This document shows, one piece after another, positions 12,118-14,192 of a stretch of 14,192 nt of DNA (positions are counted from its first letter, which is position 1; each line of letters begins with the position of its first letter). Below the pieces are notes generated by a model, which was given only the letters and a program-made list of their open reading frames with translations, was not told the DNA's origin and made no database searches. Position numbers and translations under genes: made by a program. The stretch is taken from positions 1 to 14,192 of the forward strand of contig CAYGWP010000011.1 of the NCBI GenBank assembly GCA_964353455.1, in the 5' to 3' direction. Source of the DNA: CAYGWP01 sp964353455. GTDB taxonomy: Bacteria > Planctomycetota > Phycisphaerae > FEN-1346.

Positions 12118-12414
12118 ACGGCCAGAGGATCAGTGGCCCGATGGTCGCAGAGTCTGCCGTTCCATCTCGCCATCACAATCTTCGGGCCTTCCACACGAGG
12201 GCGAGAATCCCTCGAAGTACGTTGGGCAATGCCACTGTAAGTGTCCTTGCGGGCCGCAGGCCATCTCCTTCAGCAGGCTGTTAAACGGGCGTAGGTCCAC
12301 CCACCTTATCTGCGGAAGGAGGGGATTTCCCGCGCTGGATTCAGTGTTTAGGATCTGTGGCGAGCCGGTTGCTTTGTGGTGACAGCCGGTTCTCTCTTGT
12401 CGGACTTCTTGTCC
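12118..12414. other. Gap between the phage block and the sensor kinase
   Basis: The two flanking genes converge here, so no promoter is required. No copy of the 45-nt tRNA-Lys half or of a tRNA 5' half was found, so it is not a standard right attachment site. The first 120 nt hold several perfect inverted repeats (listed separately). A direct repeat CAGCCGGTT/GAGCCGGTT lies near 12362-12391. On the minus strand the frame of the kinase stays open for 94 codons beyond its stop, down to a TGA at 12130-12132. The junction of element and chromosome probably lies in this gap. Confidence 0.5.
12131..12237. ncRNA. Possible structured RNA (nested inverted repeats)
   Basis: Perfect complementary pairs are found at 12131-12137/12231-12237 (CAGTGGC with GCCACTG), 12135-12141/12182-12188 (GGCCCGA with TCGGGCC), 12140-12144/12162-12166 (GATGG with CCATC) and 12196-12201/12209-12214 (CGAGGG with CCCTCG). 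The first two share bases, so they are alternatives or trimmed neighbours, as in a switching or multi-branched fold. It could be a 3' structure of either convergent transcript, an independent small RNA, or chance in GC-rich DNA. No known RNA family is recognised. Confidence 0.25.
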
Positions 12415-14192
12415 TCATCGCCGGGCTTGGTCAGGGACAACGGCTGTTACAGCGGTCCCTTTGCCGAGTTCGCTCTCCAGCGAGACACTGCCGCCCAGGC
12501 GTTCGCAGGCATGCTTGACGATGGCAAGGCCGAGGCCGGTGCCGCGCGATGCGTCGGCGCGCTGGCGGGAGGCGTCGGCCTGGAAGAACCGCTCGAAGAC
12601 ACGCGTCTTGTCCTCCCGGCGGATGCCGGGGCCGGTATCGCTGACGGTGATCTCGATGGCCTGGCCCTGTCGCCGGATGGCACATGCGACCCGCCCGCCG
12701 GCGGGAGTGAACTTGATGGCGTTGTCCATGAGATTCTGGAGGACGAGTTCAACCAGAAGACGGTCGGAGGTGAACGTGTCTTCTGCGGCCGTCAGTTCCA
12801 GCGTCAATCCCTTCTTGCTCGCCCGCCCGGCGAATTCCGTGCGGAGCCATTCCGCCAGCGACGCCGCGGTGACGGTCTCTGACATGACGGCCCGCTTGGC
12901 GTTCTCCACGCTGTGCAGGATCAATAGGTCGTGCGTCAGGTCTTCGAGGCGGCGGATCTGCCGGTCGATCACTCCTGCAACTCCGGCAAGGTCCTCACGG
13001 CTGGCGGGGTCAACATCGGTCAGGGTTTCGGCGGCCGCGCGGAGCGAGGCCAGGGGCGTGCGGAGTTCGTGGGATGCGTTGGCCACAAACTCCGCCTTCA
13101 TTGCGGCAGCCCGCACCAGGTCCGTGATGTCTCGAACGACCACCAGGCGGGCCAACCCCTTCTCGGCCGGGGCCATCGGCGTAACCAACACGTCAAGGTG
13201 GCGGGGGAGCCCCTTGAGGTCCGCCTCTATCTGCCTGGCGACCGGCCGACCAGTCTTCACCGATTCGTTGTAAGCGTCAATGATGCCCGCAGAGCGGATG
13301 GCGACCTGAAGGTGAAAGCCTTCGACCTCAGCCCCCGGGGGTAGAAGAAGGTCTGCCGCCGCACGGTTGACAAGGGCAACGTTGCCTTCAGCGTCGAGGA
13401 CAACCACGGCATCCCGCATGCTGGCGAGGACGCCTTCCAGGCTCTCGCGTTGGGCGGTGATCGTGGCGATCTTCTCGGCAATCGTGGTGCGCATTTCGTT
13501 CAGGGCGATGGCCAACTGAGAGAGTTCGCCGGACCCGGAGATCGGCACCGCGTGCTCCAGGTCGCCGGACGCAATCTGGTCGGCGGCCAGGGCTATTTGC
13601 CTCAGCGGCCTGTACCAGGTCCAGTTCAGGAGCAGCCCAACCAGGGCGAACCCGCCGAAGACCGCCAGGACCGTACCGAGGAGGACGTCTCGGACCACCG
13701 CTTCGTTCTGCACGATGGCCACCGCTGGTATCGCGACGCGGACAGCACCCACCGTCTGGCCGTCCTTGCGGATCGGCAGGGCCACGTAGCGGTACTCTAC
13801 GCGCAGGGTTTCGCTCTGGCGCGAGTGGCGCCCGGGCTTGCCTGCGAGCGCCGCCAAGACTTCGGGCCGGTCTTCGGTCTTGTGATTCACCATGCGAGCG
13901 GGATCGCTGTGGCTGTCGCCGAGTACGCGGCCGTCGGCGGCGATCACCGTCACGCGGATCGGGAGGCTGTGCTCAGGGGCCGGGCGGTCGCCGGTCTTGA
14001 CTTGCGAGGCCAGTTCCTCGGGAAACCGCTTGCAGAGCCGGTCCACTTCCTGGTCGGGCAGGGGCCACAGGCGCTCGATGCACTCGCGGGCCATGACGAC
14101 CATGTGGTCCTGATACAACTCCGTTTCATGGAGGAACGTCGCCACGAGCGACCGGTAGGAGACGTAGCCGGCGCCGGCCACGATGACGCCGA
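12415..14192 (-). CDS. PhoR-type sensor histidine kinase (5' end outside window)
   Basis: The gene reads leftward and enters from the right edge. The codons before the first possible in-window start (GTG 14181) continue a hydrophobic segment (GVIVAGAGYV), so the true start lies beyond the window. Numbering from that GTG: a periplasmic sensor region at about 15-160, a membrane helix at about 165-188, HAMP (190-243), PAS (about 246-355), HisKA with phospho-accepting histidine 371 in SHELRTPL, and an ATP-binding domain. That domain has the N box NLMDNAIKFTP, G1 DTGPGI and G2 GTGLGLAIV. The HAMP-PAS-HisKA-HATPase order is that of PhoR, which senses phosphate limitation and phosphorylates PhoB. 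Its partner regulator would lie upstream, outside the window, so the phosphate assignment is provisional. It looks intact, chromosomal and unrelated to the phage block. Confidence 0.9.
   Translation of the reverse strand, partial: GVIVAGAGYVSYRSLVATFLHETELYQDHMVVMARECIERLWPLPDQEVDRLCKRFPEELASQVKTGDRPAPEHSLPIRVTVIAADGRVLGDSHSDPARMVNHKTEDRPEVLAALAGKPGRHSRQSETLRVEYRYVALPIRKDGQTVGAVRVAIPAVAIVQNEAVVRDVLLGTVLAVFGGFALVGLLLNWTWYRPLRQIALAADQIASGDLEHAVPISGSGELSQLAIALNEMRTTIAEKIATITAQRESLEGVLASMRDAVVVLDAEGNVALVNRAAADLLLPPGAEVEGFHLQVAIRSAGIIDAYNESVKTGRPVARQIEADLKGLPRHLDVLVTPMAPAEKGLARLVVVRDITDLVRAAAMKAEFVANASHELRTPLASLRAAAETLTDVDPASREDLAGVAGVIDRQIRRLEDLTHDLLILHSVENAKRAVMSETVTAASLAEWLRTEFAGRASKKGLTLELTAAEDTFTSDRLLVELVLQNLMDNAIKFTPAGGRVACAIRRQGQAIEITVSDTGPGIRREDKTRVFERFFQADASRQRADASRGTGLGLAIVKHACERLGGSVSLESELGKGTAVTAVVPDQARR

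Noticed and set aside
11994..12284. Plus-strand 96-codon frame overlapping the zinc-ribbon gene and the gap
   Set aside because: It has no ribosome-binding site, begins inside the zinc-ribbon gene in another frame, and shows no conserved pattern.
12376..13344. Plus-strand open frames opposite the histidine kinase
   Set aside because: The minus strand encodes every conserved box of a sensor kinase through this stretch. The plus-strand frames are shadows.

Overview
The window is GC-rich DNA, most likely from a planctomycete or a close relative. It contains a dense, one-directional phage-like gene block and ends in a chromosomal sensor kinase gene. The planctomycete assignment is an inference. 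It rests on a small protein resembling the planctomycete HYExAFE family (5970-6398), a short C-terminal motif (PELxxVxxxWxxLPxxIRAAILALV) that I associate with recombinase-linked proteins of that phylum, and overall composition. No rRNA, complete tRNA or CRISPR array was seen.

Left edge (1-253): on the minus strand, 91-135 is exactly the 3' half of a tRNA-Lys(CTT), from the anticodon loop to the CCA end. A terminator-like hairpin follows it at 59-81. No 5' half is present, which is the usual footprint of an element integrated into a tRNA gene. The flank left of 91 would then be chromosome, and everything from about 136 rightward would be the element.

Element, first half (254-5504): two tiny coupled ORFs, the second carrying an iteron-like repeat, lead into a short phage-type UDP-glucose/nucleotide-sugar dehydrogenase (606-1514). 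A ParB-domain protein (1573-2337) and a GT-A-like glycosyltransferase of the TET-associated (TAGT) type (2334-3041) follow. Together these suggest DNA base hypermodification by glycosylation. A 409-nt AT-richer gap with a palindrome precedes a CobS/MoxR-type AAA+ ATPase (3451-4443) and its overlapping zinc-ribbon/vWA-like partner (4443-5504).

Element, second half (5497-12117): a run of small coupled phage proteins comes first: DUF6573-like, HYExAFE-like, zinc-ribbon and hypothetical. Next is a clamp-loader-like AAA+ ATPase (7382-8299), a 67-aa protein and a separate RarA/MgsA-like C-terminal domain protein (8496-9050). After a terminator-like hairpin (9361-9383) come a small-terminase candidate (9415-9885), the large terminase (9830-11914) and a 65-aa NrdR-like zinc ribbon (11920-12117). 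No portal, protease, capsid or tail gene follows.

Right edge (12118-14192): a 297-nt gap rich in nested inverted repeats separates the phage block from a convergent PhoR-type histidine kinase, cut by the window end. No second copy of the tRNA-Lys half was found, so the element is probably decayed or deleted at its right side, or rearranged. Coupling by ATGA and similar overlaps runs through most of the block, so transcription is probably in a few long left-to-right operons.
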